The notes under the pieces are model-generated. The model saw only the letters and a list, made by a program, of their open reading frames with translations, had not been told where the DNA came from and ran no database searches. Positions 5,484-6,748 of a DNA stretch of 6,748 nt are shown here, piece after piece. Made by a program: the position numbers and the translations under genes. Source of the DNA: Gammaproteobacteria bacterium (GTDB lineage: Bacteria; Pseudomonadota; Gammaproteobacteria; Steroidobacterales; GCA-2729495); contig JAKLLP010000105.1 in the NCBI GenBank assembly GCA_023150055.1, positions 1 through 6,748 of the forward strand. The letters are read 5' to 3'. Each line of letters begins with the position of its first letter. The first letter of the stretch is position 1.

Positions 5484-6748
5484 TCACGTCCCGAGCTGGT
5501 AGGCGAGCAGGGCACCGAGGTAGCCGGCGCCGGTCATGTAGACCCAGGCAAATCCCGCCCAGCCCCAGCTGCCGGTCTCCCGGCGGATCATGACGATAGT
5601 GGCGGCGCACTGCAGGCAGAAGGCGTAGAAGATCAGCAGGCCGATCGCCATGGGCAGAGTGAATACGAGACGGCCGTCCGGCCAGGTGGCATTGCGCAGG
5701 CGATCGGCGAGGGCATCGTCATCGGCATCGACGTCGCTGCCGACCGCATAGATCGTGCCGAGAACCGCCACGACGACCTCACGGGCGGGAAACCCTGCGA
5801 TCACCGCCGCCGAGACCTTCCAGTCCCAGCCGAGCGGCGCGAACAGCGGCGCGACGGTCTTGCCGATGCGCCCGAGATAGCTGCCTTCCATGTTGGCAGC
5901 CACTTCCGCGTTCTCGATCTCACGCAAGCGTCGCGCGAGCGATTCCCCGCTCAACGTCGTCTGCGCCTCGGAGCGCTGCGCATCGAAGCCCTGTACGCTC
6001 GTGTCAGGCCGCGGGAAGTACGCCAGCGCCCAGATCACGACGGCAACCGAGAAAATCACGGTGCCGGCGCGGACCAGGAAGATACGTCCTCGTTCGAGGA
6101 GGCGCAGCAGCACCGAGCGCAGGTTCGGCAGGCGGTAGGGCGGCAGCTCGATCAGGAAGGTCGGCGTGGGTCCGCGGAGCAGTGTGCGTTTCATCAGAAA
6201 CGCGGTGGCGACGCCGCCGACAATCCCGAGCAGGTACAAGCCGAGCAGCACCAGGCCCTGCAGGTTGATCATGCCGCCGAGGTAGCGCTGGTCGGGCACA
6301 AAAGCGCCGATCAGCAGCGCGTAGACCGGCAGTCGAGCGGAACAGGTCATGAACGGCGCAGCGAGAATGGTGGCCAGACGGTCGCGGCGTTCCGGGATCA
6401 CCCGGGTGGCCATGATTCCCGGTACCGCGCAGGCGAAGCTCGACAACATCGGGATGAAGGACTGCCCCGACAGTCCGCACAGGCGCATCAGCCGGTCGAT
6501 CATGAAGGCCACCCGCGGCATGTAGCCGGTGTCCTCCAGCAGGATGATGAAAGCGAACAGGATCATGATCTGTGGCAGGAAGATGATCACGCTGCCGACG
6601 CCGGCGATCGCACCATCGACGATCAGGCTGGCAATCGCACCCTCGGGCAGCGTCGCGCGCACGGTCTCCGCCAGCCAGCTCGTGGCCGCATCGATCAGGT
6701 CCATCAGCGGCGTCGCCCAGGAAAAGACGGCCTGGAAGACCGTCGCCA
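5484..6748 (-). CDS. Ferrous iron transport protein B, C-terminal part (cut by window edge)
   Basis: The reading frame is open to the window's end and encodes about 420 C-terminal residues, so the start and the N-terminal GTPase domain (G1-G5 motifs) lie outside. FeoB is an inner-membrane Fe(II) importer of about 750-800 residues. The visible part holds both gate regions and the core. The first gate region is marked by GQSFIPMLSSFACAVPGIMATR-like sequence with a conserved Cys (codon 6429-6431), followed by PFMTCSARLPVYAL with a second Cys (codon 6342-6344). The later part has AGFPAREVVVAVLGT and, near the end, LQCAATIVMIRRETGSW, both typical of FeoB. Several hydrophobic segments are evident. 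The protein ends in YQLGT, and the next gene follows in 3 nt, so this is an operon. The feoA partner, if present, would lie upstream beyond the window. No frameshift is seen. Confidence 0.95.
   Translation of the reverse strand, partial: ATVFQAVFSWATPLMDLIDAATSWLAETVRATLPEGAIASLIVDGAIAGVGSVIIFLPQIMILFAFIILLEDTGYMPRVAFMIDRLMRLCGLSGQSFIPMLSSFACAVPGIMATRVIPERRDRLATILAAPFMTCSARLPVYALLIGAFVPDQRYLGGMINLQGLVLLGLYLLGIVGGVATAFLMKRTLLRGPTPTFLIELPPYRLPNLRSVLLRLLERGRIFLVRAGTVIFSVAVVIWALAYFPRPDTSVQGFDAQRSEAQTTLSGESLARRLREIENAEVAANMEGSYLGRIGKTVAPLFAPLGWDWKVSAAVIAGFPAREVVVAVLGTIYAVGSDVDADDDALADRLRNATWPDGRLVFTLPMAIGLLIFYAFCLQCAATIVMIRRETGSWGWAGFAWVYMTGAGYLGALLAYQLGT

Overview
The window is high-GC bacterial DNA with strongly G/C-biased third codon positions. 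A FeoB iron transporter followed by a FeoB-associated Cys-rich membrane peptide, together with a WzxC-like flippase and an asparagine-synthase-like enzyme, fits a high-GC proteobacterium, most likely a gammaproteobacterium. That placement is inference, because no marker gene is present. Five genes and one new small gene are supported: three on the plus strand and three on the minus strand.

Layout. Positions 1-324 have no convincing gene but contain several small inverted repeats. Positions 325-1938 (+) encode an asparagine-synthase-like protein that keeps the ATP-binding PP-loop but lacks the N-terminal catalytic cysteine. Converging on it and overlapping its 3' end by 91 bp is a polytopic MOP-superfamily (WzxC-like) flippase at 1848-3335 (-). 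The two together suggest the edge of a surface-glycan or exopolysaccharide locus. Positions 3336-3965 are a non-coding spacer between divergent genes. It holds the most striking structure of the window, a nested palindromic element of about 174 nt (3753-3926) lying just before the next gene.

Positions 3966-5027 (+) encode a class I SAM-dependent methyltransferase with a long N-terminal domain of unknown function. It overlaps by ATGA a 90-residue helical protein (5024-5296, +) with a clear leucine heptad pattern. The two look like a translationally coupled, uncharacterised pair. Converging on them is the end of an iron-uptake operon on the minus strand: feoB (5484-6748, cut by the window edge) followed after 3 bp by a 56-residue peptide at 5310-5480, with one membrane helix and a CxxC motif.

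No rRNA, tRNA, CRISPR array, transposase or complete insertion sequence was recognised. The best candidates for something undescribed are the palindromic element, the methyltransferase/coiled-coil pair, and the cysteine-less asparagine-synthase homologue.
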